Shown here: positions 8,166 through 16,061 of the stretch, piece after piece
How positions within the stretch are numbered: position 1 is the stretch's first letter
Layout: every line of letters starts with the position of its first letter
NCBI RefSeq assembly: GCF_014647475.1
Contig: NZ_BMPG01000001.1
Span: 868,001-932,000, forward strand
DNA length: 64,000 nucleotides
Direction of reading: 5' to 3'
Source of the DNA: Halocalculus aciditolerans
GTDB taxonomy: Archaea; Halobacteriota; Halobacteria; Halobacteriales; Halobacteriaceae
The notes under the pieces: generated by a model
Databases searched by the model: none
Told to the model about the DNA's origin: nothing
Seen by the model: the letters and a program-made list of their open reading frames with translations, nothing else
Made by a program: the position numbers and the translations under genes

Positions 8166-9347
8166 ATGGAGACGCCGCCGGACGTTGACGAACTCGCACC
8201 GCCGAATCGAACGCTCATGGGACCGGGGCCGAGCCCCGTCCATCCGCGCGTACTGCGGGCGATGAGCACGCCGCTCGTCGGCCACCTCGACCCGTCCTTC
8301 CTCGACATCATGGACGAGACGCAGGAGCTCCTGCGCTACGCGTTCCGGACGGAGAACCAGTGGACGATTCCGGTCTCAGGGACAGGGAGCGCGTCGATGG
8401 AGGCGGCTATCGGGAACCTCGTGGAGCCGGGCGACACGATGCTCGTCCCGACGAACGGCTACTTCGGCGGGCGGATGGCGTCGATGGCGGAGCGCGCGGG
8501 CGGCGACGTCGTCGAGGTGGACGCGCCGTGGGGCGAACCGCTCGACCCCGTCGACGTTCAGGACGCCTTCGACGAACACCAGCCGGACGTCTTCGGGTTC
8601 GTGCACGCGGAGACGTCGACGGGCGCGAAACAGACGAACGTCCCCGAGCTCACGGACGTCGCGCACAGCCACGACGCGCTCGTCGTCGCCGACACCGTCA
8701 CGAGCCTCGGCGGCGTCGAGCTCAAAGTCGACGAGTGGGGTATCGACGTCGCCTACTCGGGGCCGCAGAAGTGCCTCTCCTGCCCGCCGGGCGCGAGCCC
8801 GCTCACGCTGAACGACGACGCCATGGACAAGGTGCTCTCCCGCGAGGAGCCCGCGCGGTCGTGGTATCTCGACCTCAGCCTCCTCGAAGGCTACTGGGGG
8901 GAGGAGCGCGCGTACCACCACACCGCGCCCATCACGAACGTCTACGCGCTCCGCGAGGCCCTGCGGTTAGTGGCAGAGGAAGGCATCGAGGAGCGGTGGG
9001 CGCGCCACGAGCGCGTCGCCGGCGCGCTCAAGGCCGGCGTCGAAGCGATGGGCCTCGATCTCAACCCCGAGGACGACTACTGGCTCCCGAGCCTGAACGC
9101 CGTCCGCGTCCCCGACGGCGTCACGGACAGCGACGTCATCGACTTTCTCCTCGACGAGTACGACCTCGAAATCGCCGGCGGCCTCGGCGACCTCAGCGGC
9201 GAAATCTTCAGAATCGGCTGCATGGGCCACGGCGCGCGCGAGAAGAACGTCACCTTCCTCGTGTCCGCGCTCGCCGACGCGCTCGACGAACAGGGCGCGG
9301 ACGTCGACGTGAACGCCGGCCCCGCGGCCGTCCGGGACGCGTTCTGA
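8166..9347 (+). CDS. Class V aminotransferase (alanine-glyoxylate / serine-pyruvate type)
   Basis: PLP enzyme of fold type I, 393 residues. MGPGPSPVHPRVLRAM at the N-terminus, HAETSTGAKQ, the DTVTSLGG aspartate segment and the SGPQKCLSCPPG motif with the Schiff-base Lys near residue 201 are those of the alanine:glyoxylate / serine:pyruvate aminotransferase group. It probably interconverts glyoxylate, glycine, alanine and serine. The precise amino donor cannot be set. Divergent from the MscS-like gene, with an AT-richer promoter (GCTTTTTGCG) about 30 nt upstream of the ATG. Confidence 0.93.
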   Translation: METPPDVDELAPPNRTLMGPGPSPVHPRVLRAMSTPLVGHLDPSFLDIMDETQELLRYAFRTENQWTIPVSGTGSASMEAAIGNLVEPGDTMLVPTNGYFGGRMASMAERAGGDVVEVDAPWGEPLDPVDVQDAFDEHQPDVFGFVHAETSTGAKQTNVPELTDVAHSHDALVVADTVTSLGGVELKVDEWGIDVAYSGPQKCLSCPPGASPLTLNDDAMDKVLSREEPARSWYLDLSLLEGYWGEERAYHHTAPITNVYALREALRLVAEEGIEERWARHERVAGALKAGVEAMGLDLNPEDDYWLPSLNAVRVPDGVTDSDVIDFLLDEYDLEIAGGLGDLSGEIFRIGCMGHGAREKNVTFLVSALADALDEQGADVDVNAGPAAVRDAF

Positions 9348-9385
9348 GCGGCGTCCTCGACGTCTCGAAAAATCCGTACTTCGTT

Positions 9386-9697
9386 TTATGCGCGCTCGGC
9401 GGGCGGGGCGCGCGTCACTTCGTAGCCGCCGTCGTCGTCGACGCCGATGACGGCCCACTCGTCGCAGTCGCGGCCGTCGAGGCGTCGCTGGAGGGCTGGC
9501 GCGTGCTCGGACCACGTGACGTAACACTGGAGGTCGGCGTCCGGGGCGTCGGTCGCGTCGTCGGCGACCGCGCGGACAGTCACCTCCTTCCAGTCGCGGG
9601 TCGCTCGGAACTCGGGGCCGTCCCCCACGACGTCGTAGCCGAGGTCGGTGAAGATGGTCTTCGCGTCCGCCGCCGGTGGGGTGGTGTGTGCCACCAT
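9386..9697 (-). CDS. Conserved haloarchaeal hypothetical protein
   Basis: 103 residues, acidic, with a predicted small alpha/beta fold: KTIFTDLGYDVVGDGPEF, then VTVRAV, LQCYVTWSEHAP and DEWAVIGVDDDGGYEV. I recall homologues in haloarchaea annotated only by DUF number and know no function. It is convergent with the aminotransferase gene (38 nt between stops). Confidence 0.7.
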   Translation of the reverse strand: MVAHTTPPAADAKTIFTDLGYDVVGDGPEFRATRDWKEVTVRAVADDATDAPDADLQCYVTWSEHAPALQRRLDGRDCDEWAVIGVDDDGGYEVTRAPPAERA

Positions 9698-9797
9698 CTA
9701 TCACGCCATTCGCTCGGATGGGTCTTAACTGTTGTTGCGGAACGACTTCGAGCACGTCGCCGACGTCGAGAACAAGGGGGAGTAGGCGAGCGCTTAT

Positions 9798-9946
9798 TCG
9801 TGCGCCGCGTTCTCGCGAACGAAGTGAGGGAGGGCCAGGCGGGCGAGTCCGTTCGGGAGAACTACTCGTGCGCCGCGTTCTCGCGAACGAAGTGAGGGAG
9901 GGCCAGGCGGGCGAGTCCGTTCGGGAGAACTACTCGTGCGCCGCGT
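9798..9946. repeat. Tandem 68-bp direct repeat, two copies plus a partial third
   Basis: The unit starting TCGTGCGCCGCGTTCTCG occurs at 9798-9865 and again at 9866-9933 with no mismatch that I can see, and its first 13 bases recur at 9934-9946 where they form the last codons of the adjacent gene (DAAHE). The array therefore looks as though the 3' end of that gene plus its downstream sequence was duplicated in tandem. The unit contains the palindrome-like halves GTTCTCGCGAAC and GTTCGGGAGAAC. Confidence 0.85.
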
Positions 9947-10169
9947 CCCACTCGTCGGGCTTCCGGAGGTTCCCGCAGACGTTACACTGGATGCGGCCCA
10001 TCGAGTCCATCGCGTTGTCGAACGTCTCGCAGTTCGCGCAGAACCACCCCCAGCGCTCGTCGGCGTCCGGGTCCTTGTACGTCGCCTTGAACGCGCCGTT
10101 CTGTCCGCGCTCCACCTCGTCGTCCGACACGTAGACCGTCGTCCCGTCGTCGAGTTCGCGTGCTTCCAT
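9930..10169 (-). CDS. DUF5816-like small zinc-finger protein
   Basis: 79 residues with a zinc-ribbon: WFCANCETFDNAMDSMGRI then CNVCGN, giving two CxxC knuckles. The ending KPDEWDAAHE and the DNAMD(S/T)MGRI core match a haloarchaeal family I know as DUF5816. The small treble-clef-like unit suggests nucleic-acid or protein binding; no role is established. The stop codon sits inside the tandem repeat, so the duplication touches its last four codons without changing the reading frame. Confidence 0.8.
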   Translation of the reverse strand: MEARELDDGTTVYVSDDEVERGQNGAFKATYKDPDADERWGWFCANCETFDNAMDSMGRIQCNVCGNLRKPDEWDAAHE

Positions 10170-10274
10170 GCGTCGTTCGTTTTCCCGGCCGCGTCTTAGT
10201 GGCTTCGCCCCCGACCCGCCCGACGCTGCCCCGGGACGAAACCCATTACTGCCTCTACCGGCTCTCTCCAGCCA

Positions 10275-11645
10275 GTGAGAGTCCTCCACTACTCTGACGT
10301 CGAGAACGCCTACGACGACCCCGGTCGCATCGGCCGGCTCGCGGGCCTCATCGACGACCGCCGCGCCGCCGACACGCTCGTCGTCGGCACGGGCGACAAC
10401 ACCGCGCCCGGCGTCCTCTCCCTCGTCACCGAGGGCGAGCAGGCGCTCGACTTCTTCGACGCGGTCCGCCCGGACGCCGAGACCTTCGGGAACCACGACT
10501 TCGACTACGGCCTCGAACGAACGGAAGAACTCGTCGCCGCCAGCCCGCAGCCGTGGGTGTCCGTGAACATCGAACTCGACGGCGAGCCGTTCGGCCGCGA
10601 CGTCGGCGTCCGCGATACGCTCCTCGAAGAGCGAGACGGCGAACGAGTCGGGTTCTTCGGCGTGCTCGACGCCGACACGCCCGCGCTCAACCCCGAAGCC
10701 GCCGGCCTGACCGTCACCGACCCCTACGCGGCCGCTGCCGACGCCGCTGACCGCCTCCGCGACGCCGGCGCGGACCACGTCGTCGCGCTCAGTCACCTCG
10801 GCCGCGGCGACGAGGAACTCGCGCTCGCCGCCGACGTCGACGCCGTTCTCGGCGGCCACGTCCACTCCGAGCGAATCGAGTACGTCGACGACGTCCTCCT
10901 CACCCGCCCCGGCGTCGGCGGCCGCGTCCTCCTCGAAATCGACTTCTCGGGTGTACGCCCGACAGCGACCCGGCACGACGTCTCCGAGGGCCCGCTCGAC
11001 GCCGCTCTCGCCGACCGCCTCCGCCGGCGCATGCGGGACGCCGACCTCACGGACGTCGTCGCGCGCGTCGACGACCCCATCGAGCGAACGGAAGCGACCG
11101 CGTTCCGCGGGGAGTCGCGCGTCGGGAACTTCGTCGCCGACGCCTACCGCTGGGCCGCGGACGCCGACGTCGGCCTGCAGAACTCCGGCGGCATCCGCGA
11201 GGGCCACCCGCTCGCCGGAGACGTCACCATCGCCGACCTCGTCAGCGTCGTCCCCTTCGACGAAGCCGTCGCCGTCGCCGAACTCACGGGTGAAGAGCTC
11301 GAAGCGCTCCTCGAACACGCCGCCGGCTCCACGCTCGGGTTCGGAGAGGCCGACTGGTGGCACGCCCACCTCTCCGGCGCGAGCGTCACGTGGGACGCCG
11401 CGCAGGACGAACTCGTCGACCTCCGCGTCGGCGGCGAGGCCGTCGCCCCCGACGAGACGTACACGCTCGCGACGACGAACTACCTCTTCTTCTCCGACGA
11501 GGAGTTCCCCGTCCTCGACACCGACCACCGCGTCGCCGCCCTCGACGTCCAGCACGAGGTCCTCGCCGCCTACGCCCGCGAGCACGGCATCGACCCCGAA
11601 ATCGAAGGCCGCGTCGTCCGCCGCGGCGTCAACGACCAGATTTAG
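10275..11645 (+). CDS. UshA-like metallophosphoesterase / 5'-nucleotidase, no signal peptide
   Basis: 456 residues in two domains: an N-terminal calcineurin-type metallophosphoesterase (GTGDNTAPG near 39, GNHDFDYG near 75, SHLGRGDEE, GGHVHSE) and a C-terminal 5'-nucleotidase substrate domain with NSGGIREGHPL and VVPFDEAV. These would dephosphorylate nucleotides or related esters. There is no signal peptide or Tat motif, so the enzyme should be cytoplasmic, unlike periplasmic UshA. The first metal motif reads SDVEN instead of the usual DxH. The only in-frame start near the 5' end is the GTG at 10275. Confidence 0.9.
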   Translation: MRVLHYSDVENAYDDPGRIGRLAGLIDDRRAADTLVVGTGDNTAPGVLSLVTEGEQALDFFDAVRPDAETFGNHDFDYGLERTEELVAASPQPWVSVNIELDGEPFGRDVGVRDTLLEERDGERVGFFGVLDADTPALNPEAAGLTVTDPYAAAADAADRLRDAGADHVVALSHLGRGDEELALAADVDAVLGGHVHSERIEYVDDVLLTRPGVGGRVLLEIDFSGVRPTATRHDVSEGPLDAALADRLRRRMRDADLTDVVARVDDPIERTEATAFRGESRVGNFVADAYRWAADADVGLQNSGGIREGHPLAGDVTIADLVSVVPFDEAVAVAELTGEELEALLEHAAGSTLGFGEADWWHAHLSGASVTWDAAQDELVDLRVGGEAVAPDETYTLATTNYLFFSDEEFPVLDTDHRVAALDVQHEVLAAYAREHGIDPEIEGRVVRRGVNDQI

Positions 11646-11669
11646 GCGGACGCCCCGCATACCGCCGGT

Positions 11670-12074
11670 ATGACTCGCGTCCTCGTCCCGGTCCGCTACC
11701 CGCTCTCGGACCACTCGAAGCGCACCCTCGAAGCAGCGATCGACGTCGCCGAGGAGCGCGACGCCGAACTCACCGTCCTCCACGTCGCGCTCTACCAGGA
11801 CGACGGCCACGTCACGCGCACGGCGCTGAAACACGCCGTCGAGCGCGCGTTCGGCCGACTCACCGACGTCCGGTACGTCGTCCGCCGGAGCTTCCTCGTC
11901 GAGGAGACCATCCTCGACGAGGCCGCCGCCGAAGGTGCCGACGTCGTCGTCATCGGGAGCGCGCACGTCAGCCGGTGGCGGCGCGCGCTCCGCCGACTCG
12001 TCGGCACGCCCGACATCGAATCCTACCTGAAGGAGAAACTCGACTGCGAGGTCGTCACCGTTCGCGTAGACTGA
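11670..12074 (+). CDS. UspA-family universal stress protein
   Basis: 134 residues with the Rossmann-like UspA fold: MTRVLVPVRYPLSDHSK at the N-terminus, AELTVLHVAL and the C-terminal ADVVVIGSAH segment. The ATP-binding signature GxxGx(9)GS is not clearly present, so this is probably a non-ATP-binding member. It lies 24 nt after the nucleotidase gene and may be cotranscribed. Its last 20 bases overlap the 3' end of the convergent MscS gene. Confidence 0.9.
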   Translation: MTRVLVPVRYPLSDHSKRTLEAAIDVAEERDAELTVLHVALYQDDGHVTRTALKHAVERAFGRLTDVRYVVRRSFLVEETILDEAAAEGADVVVIGSAHVSRWRRALRRLVGTPDIESYLKEKLDCEVVTVRVD

Positions 12075-12945
12075 CCGCCGCCTCGCCGCTCGTCTCGTCG
12101 AACACGTGGTGCATGTGCGGGTAGGCGATTTCGACGTCCGACGCGCTCTCGAAGCGCTCCCAGATGGCTTCTTGCACGTTCGATTTGACGCGCGAGAGCT
12201 GGTAGGGCTCGCGCACCCAGTACCGGAGGCGGAGGCGCACCGCGCTGTCCGCGAACGTGTCGATGTGCGCGCGCGGCCCCGCCGGATACCGCGCGCTCCC
12301 GATGCGGATGTCCGGGCCGCCCGCGAGGACGCCGTCGACGCTCGCCGCCGCCCCCTCCATCAACGCCCGGGCGTGTTCGAGGTCTCCCTCGTACGTCACT
12401 TCGAGCGTGAGCGAGAGGCGCGTGCGCTCGTCCTCCGCCGAGTAGTTCACGACGTCGCGCTCGCGCATCGACGCGTTCGGAATGACGATGAACGTGTTGT
12501 CCAGCGTGAAAATCTTCGTGTAGGAGAGCGTGATGTCCTCGACGAACCCCGTCTGGCCGCGGTCCGTCAACTCGATCATGTCCCCGATCTCGTAGGGCTG
12601 GTCCCAGAGGACGAACACCCCGTTGATGACGCTCCCCACGAGCGGCGCGAGCACGACACCGAGCACGGCGGAGAACACCGTGACCGAGAGGACGACGTTC
12701 CCGAGGCCGATGCCCGCGAAGTGGAACGCGCTGAGCACCCCGACGGCGACCCCGCCGGCCTTCACGAGGCGGAGAATCGTCCGCGTGACGCTCGGCCGCT
12801 GGAACCGCCGCGCGACCCGACGACCCGCCACGCGCACGACCAGCCGACCGCCGTACCAGCCAGCGAGCAAGCAGAGAACCGCGACGACCAGTCGGTACTC
12901 CTCGAGGAGCACGGCGGGGTCGGTTCCGGGCGGCCACGACACCAT
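12055..12945 (-). CDS. MscS-family mechanosensitive channel
   Basis: 296 residues with three N-terminal membrane helices, the glycine/alanine-rich pore-lining helix (SAVLGVVLAPLVGSVINGV), and the beta domain with PYEIGDMIELTDRGQTGFVEDI and VIPNASMRERDVVN, followed by a full alpha/beta C-terminal domain. It is therefore a standard small channel that would vent osmolytes on hypo-osmotic shock, relevant for a halophile. ATG at 12945 is preferred; a GTG five codons upstream is possible. The 3' end overlaps the uspA-like gene by 20 nt on the opposite strand. Confidence 0.93.
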   Translation of the reverse strand: MVSWPPGTDPAVLLEEYRLVVAVLCLLAGWYGGRLVVRVAGRRVARRFQRPSVTRTILRLVKAGGVAVGVLSAFHFAGIGLGNVVLSVTVFSAVLGVVLAPLVGSVINGVFVLWDQPYEIGDMIELTDRGQTGFVEDITLSYTKIFTLDNTFIVIPNASMRERDVVNYSAEDERTRLSLTLEVTYEGDLEHARALMEGAAASVDGVLAGGPDIRIGSARYPAGPRAHIDTFADSAVRLRLRYWVREPYQLSRVKSNVQEAIWERFESASDVEIAYPHMHHVFDETSGEAAVSLRER

Positions 12946-13034
12946 ACACTCCGACTCCACGACGCCCCCCGGGAAAACCGTTGTCCCACGCGCTCACCCA
13001 CACCATAATACTCGCCGCCGCCCAACCCCGAGAC

Positions 13035-13802
13035 ATGCCCGACGACGCGCGATACAGCAACGACCCGCTCACGCACAGCACGGCCTCGTTCGAAGTCATG
13101 CAGGACACCGAACCGAGCGACACCCTCCTCGCCGGCTTCAGCCAGTTCGGCCTCGCCGGCCTCACCGCCGTCGACTTCCTCGTCGACCACCTCGACCTCG
13201 AACAGACCGGCTACGTCGCCGCCGACAGCCTCCCGGCCATCACGCCCTTCGAGAACGGCACACCGCGCCACCACACCCGTCTCTTCTCCCGCGACGGCCT
13301 CGACCTCACCCTCCTCGTGAACGAACTCTTCGTCCCCACCGTCGCCGCCGACTCCTTCGCCGACGCCATCCTCGACTGGACCGAAGCGAACGGCGTCGGC
13401 GAAGTCGCCATCGCCTCCGGCGTCCCCGTCGCCCACGGCCCCGACGAACACCGCACCTACTACGTCGCCACCGACGACTACGTCGACGACCGCCTCGCCG
13501 GCCACGACGTCCCCCCGATGGGCACCGGCTTCCTCGACGGCGTCCAAGGCCGCATCCTCCAGCGCGGCATCGACTCCGACCTCGCCGCCGGCGTCTACAT
13601 CACCCCCGTCCACGAACGCGTCCCCGACGTCGAGGCCGCCATCCGCCTCACGCAGACCGTCAGCGACGTCTACGGCCTCGACGTCGACACCAGCCCCCTC
13701 GAAGCCTTCGCCAAAGAAGTCGCCGACTACTACGCCGAACTCGCCCGGCGCGTCGAAGCCGTCGCCGAACAGCAGAAACCCGACGACCGCATGTACGTCT
13801 AA
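13035..13802 (+). CDS. PAC2-family protein (proteasome assembly chaperone-like)
   Basis: 255 residues. LLAGFSQFGLAGLTAVDFLV, ITPFENGTPRHHTRLF and VAIASGVPVAHGPDE match the archaeal PAC2 superfamily, related to eukaryotic proteasome assembly chaperones. In archaea the role is predicted from that relationship only. C-terminal residues 215-250 are predicted helical (EAFAKEVADYYAELARRVEA). The ATG at 13035 is used because codons upstream have no similarity. It is followed directly by the hairpin array. Confidence 0.88.
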   Translation: MPDDARYSNDPLTHSTASFEVMQDTEPSDTLLAGFSQFGLAGLTAVDFLVDHLDLEQTGYVAADSLPAITPFENGTPRHHTRLFSRDGLDLTLLVNELFVPTVAADSFADAILDWTEANGVGEVAIASGVPVAHGPDEHRTYYVATDDYVDDRLAGHDVPPMGTGFLDGVQGRILQRGIDSDLAAGVYITPVHERVPDVEAAIRLTQTVSDVYGLDVDTSPLEAFAKEVADYYAELARRVEAVAEQQKPDDRMYV

Positions 13803-13864
13803 AACCACCTTTTCCCTCCTCGGATCGGCTCCGCCGACCGCTCGGAGCAGAAATCTGGACCACT

Positions 13865-14084
13865 ACGGGAAATCGAAGATTTCCCGTCGTCCAGCCAGAA
13901 ACCGACGGTTTCTGGCGACATTACCGGAACGCAAAGCGTTCCGGTTAGCAGTCAGGCGGCGGAGCCGCCTGACGACATCGCGCGAAGCGGAGCTTCCCGC
14001 TATTCAGCCAGAAAGCAGAGCTCTCTGGCGACAAAAACCCCCGAGCGCCGGAGTCGCTCGGGGAAACTCGCCCGGAGGGCGAGT
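13865..14084. repeat. Array of eight consecutive triloop hairpins, about 28-nt period
   Basis: Between the convergent PAC2 and YcaO genes lie eight inverted repeats, each with about 10-bp arms and a 3-nt loop: 13865-13887 (loop GAA), 13894-13916 (GAC), 13923-13945 (AAA), 13951-13973 (GGA), 13980-14000 (GGA, one internal mismatch), 14007-14029 (AGA, one mismatch), 14039-14063 (GGA, one mismatch near the loop) and 14066-14084 (GGA, 8 bp). Centres are 28-29 nt apart for the first six, then 33 and 24. Arm sequences differ between units except that units 2 and 6 share GCCAGAAA; only the architecture is conserved. Confidence 0.9.
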
Positions 14085-14279
14085 ACGCTTTTCCGCTACC
14101 GCCCCGTCACCATGCTGCCCGTCCGCCATCCGCCACCCGTCACCGCCTGACTCTTCCCCGAGTTCAAGTACGATGACGCGGCCAGTCGGTCGCATGCGGT
14201 AGCGAGTCGCCGCGGGGTGGACGAGGCGGAAGTGCGATGCGCCCCCCGCGGAACGCGAAACGCGTCGCCTGTCAGCCCC
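14085..14279. other. Remainder of the PAC2-YcaO intergenic region
   Basis: 195 bases after the hairpin array with no supported gene. A 63-codon minus-strand frame (14004-14195) runs back through three hairpins and has no recognisable family, so it is not called. No clear promoter is expected since both flanking genes end here. Confidence 0.5.
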
Positions 14280-16001
14280 TTACGGGAACGGGTGGAAGTC
14301 CCGGTCGAATCGCGGCTCGTACCCCAGCTCTTCGGGAACGGTGCGTGCGCGCTCGCCGAAGTAGGGGTCGTCGACGAAGAGCGGCTGCGTCGCCGGCGTG
14401 AGCACGCGGACCGCCTCGAACCCGAGCGCCTCGACGTCGGGGGTCGTGAGGCGCGCGGTGTACGCGTCGAGGTCTGCGTCGGCGAGTCGGTCGAGGACGG
14501 CGTCGAGTTCCTCGCGGCCGGAGAGGCTCTCGTCCGGGCCGACCGCGTCCGCGGGAATCGTCGTCTCCGGCGTGACGAACGACCGGACCGCCCGCGGGAA
14601 ATCCGCGTAGTGGCCGATTGCGCCCTCCTCGCCGCTCGCCTGCTCGGGCCCCATCGCGCGGAGCTCCATCCAGTTCTGGAGCGCCTCGCAGAGCGCGCCG
14701 CGAGCCGCGGCGTTCGCGTCGAGGTCGGCCGCGGAGCCGAGCGCGAACCGCGGCCACTCCTCGCGGTGGACGGCGACCGCCACGACGGGGACGTCCACGT
14801 CCTGCGTGACGAGGAGCGCCGTCACCGTGAGTTCCTCGCTCCGTGCGCGCTTCGCCAGTTCGGCGTACTCGTCGTCCGCGACGTCGAGCCCCATCGGCTC
14901 GAACGTCGAGTACCACGCGAGCATCGTCGCGTCCCGCTCCACGGACTCGTAGAGGCCGGAGAGCACGGCGTCCACGGAGTCGCTCCCGAGGCCGAGGCCG
15001 GTCGTGATGGCGGGCGCGTACGCCTCGCTCGGCGGCGGGAACTGCACGAGGTCCGCAGGCAGCCGGACGTCGCTTCCATCGCCGAGGTCGAGACCGGGCA
15101 GCCACCGGATCGGCTCGTCGTGGTCTGGCGTTCCTGCGTCCTGCGGTCGGACGAAGGCGTCGAAGCCGACGCCGTCGGGGTGGCCGGCGGGCGCGACGTC
15201 GAACTCGGTGGCGCGGTAGACGCCGGCGCAGTACCGCTCTAAGGCCTCTCCGATGGCCTTCATGTAGGCGGCGTTCCAGTCGGCCGCGACGCCCGCGGCC
15301 TGCCGCGCGGCCGCAGCATCGCTGAATCCCGACGTATCACCGCTCCGTGCGAGATAGTACGGCGCGGGGTAGGATTCGCGCTCGCCGACGACCTGCACGA
15401 CGCCGACGCGGTCGTCGACGGCGCGCTCCGCTCGACCCACGGCGTCCTCCAACGAAACGTCCTCCGCGGTTAGCGAGAGCGCGCGGTCGCGCCCGCCGCC
15501 GCAGACCCCGCAGAACGGGACGCGCTGGAAGGTTCGCTCCCGCTGCGGGAGTTCCTCGACGCGCCCGCCGTCGAACCCCGCGCTGAGCCCGTCAACGACG
15601 GCTTTCCCGGCGTGCGCGCCGGCGAGGCGGAGCGTCGCCCGGTCCGTCGACGGCGCGTCGGCCACGGGCGCGTCGTTCGCTTCCATTCGCGCGCGGAGGC
15701 ACGCGAAACACCCGGCCTCGGGTGCGAGTACGGAGACGGACGCGGCGGTCCCGTCGAGCGCGTACCCGCCGAGCCCGCCGGCTTCGACGGCCACCCACGG
15801 AGTCGCGCTCTCGACGGCGGCGGCGTTCGCGCGGGCGAAGCCGTCGCTCCCCGCGACGCCGGCGACGACGGCCGCGTCGAACCCGCCGATAGCGCCGGGC
15901 GCGCAGGCTTCGACGGCGGCGTCGACGTCACTCACCGCTGCGCGAACCGCCTCGACCGCGGGTCCGTCGCCGACGAGGGCGACCGTGGCTGAATCCGGCA
16001 T
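14280..16001 (-). CDS. YcaO-domain protein with N-terminal E1/ThiF-like domain
   Basis: 573 residues. The N-terminal part (1-180) begins VALVGDGPAVEAV, a nucleotide-binding start, and carries two CxxC pairs (C98/C101 and C164/C167) as in the zinc-bearing partner domains of azoline synthetases. The C-terminal 380 residues are a YcaO domain: GEALERYCAGVY (E252, E255), the GLYESVERDA segment and a third helix with CEALQNW supply ATP/Mg contacts. The C-terminus ends RDFHPFP, a P-x-P tail like those of cyclodehydratases. YcaO enzymes use ATP to activate peptide amides for azoline or thioamide formation. No precursor peptide, dehydrogenase or TfuA gene is adjacent, so the substrate is unknown. Confidence 0.9.
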   Translation of the reverse strand: MPDSATVALVGDGPAVEAVRAAVSDVDAAVEACAPGAIGGFDAAVVAGVAGSDGFARANAAAVESATPWVAVEAGGLGGYALDGTAASVSVLAPEAGCFACLRARMEANDAPVADAPSTDRATLRLAGAHAGKAVVDGLSAGFDGGRVEELPQRERTFQRVPFCGVCGGGRDRALSLTAEDVSLEDAVGRAERAVDDRVGVVQVVGERESYPAPYYLARSGDTSGFSDAAAARQAAGVAADWNAAYMKAIGEALERYCAGVYRATEFDVAPAGHPDGVGFDAFVRPQDAGTPDHDEPIRWLPGLDLGDGSDVRLPADLVQFPPPSEAYAPAITTGLGLGSDSVDAVLSGLYESVERDATMLAWYSTFEPMGLDVADDEYAELAKRARSEELTVTALLVTQDVDVPVVAVAVHREEWPRFALGSAADLDANAAARGALCEALQNWMELRAMGPEQASGEEGAIGHYADFPRAVRSFVTPETTIPADAVGPDESLSGREELDAVLDRLADADLDAYTARLTTPDVEALGFEAVRVLTPATQPLFVDDPYFGERARTVPEELGYEPRFDRDFHPFP

Positions 16002-16061
16002 AGCTAACTCTACTGGACGATAGCGTGACGCGGGAAAAAACGCGGTGGTTCGGCGGGGCGG

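Noticed and set aside
9740..9786. Short plus-strand frame ending in a VADVENKGE-like stretch
   Set aside because: Only about 16 codons after an in-frame stop, no start signal.
13865..14084. CRISPR array interpretation of the hairpin series
   Set aside because: There is no constant repeat and no cas gene in the window; arms differ from unit to unit.
14004..14195. 63-codon minus-strand ORF downstream of YcaO
   Set aside because: It runs back through the last three hairpins of the array and has no recognisable protein features.
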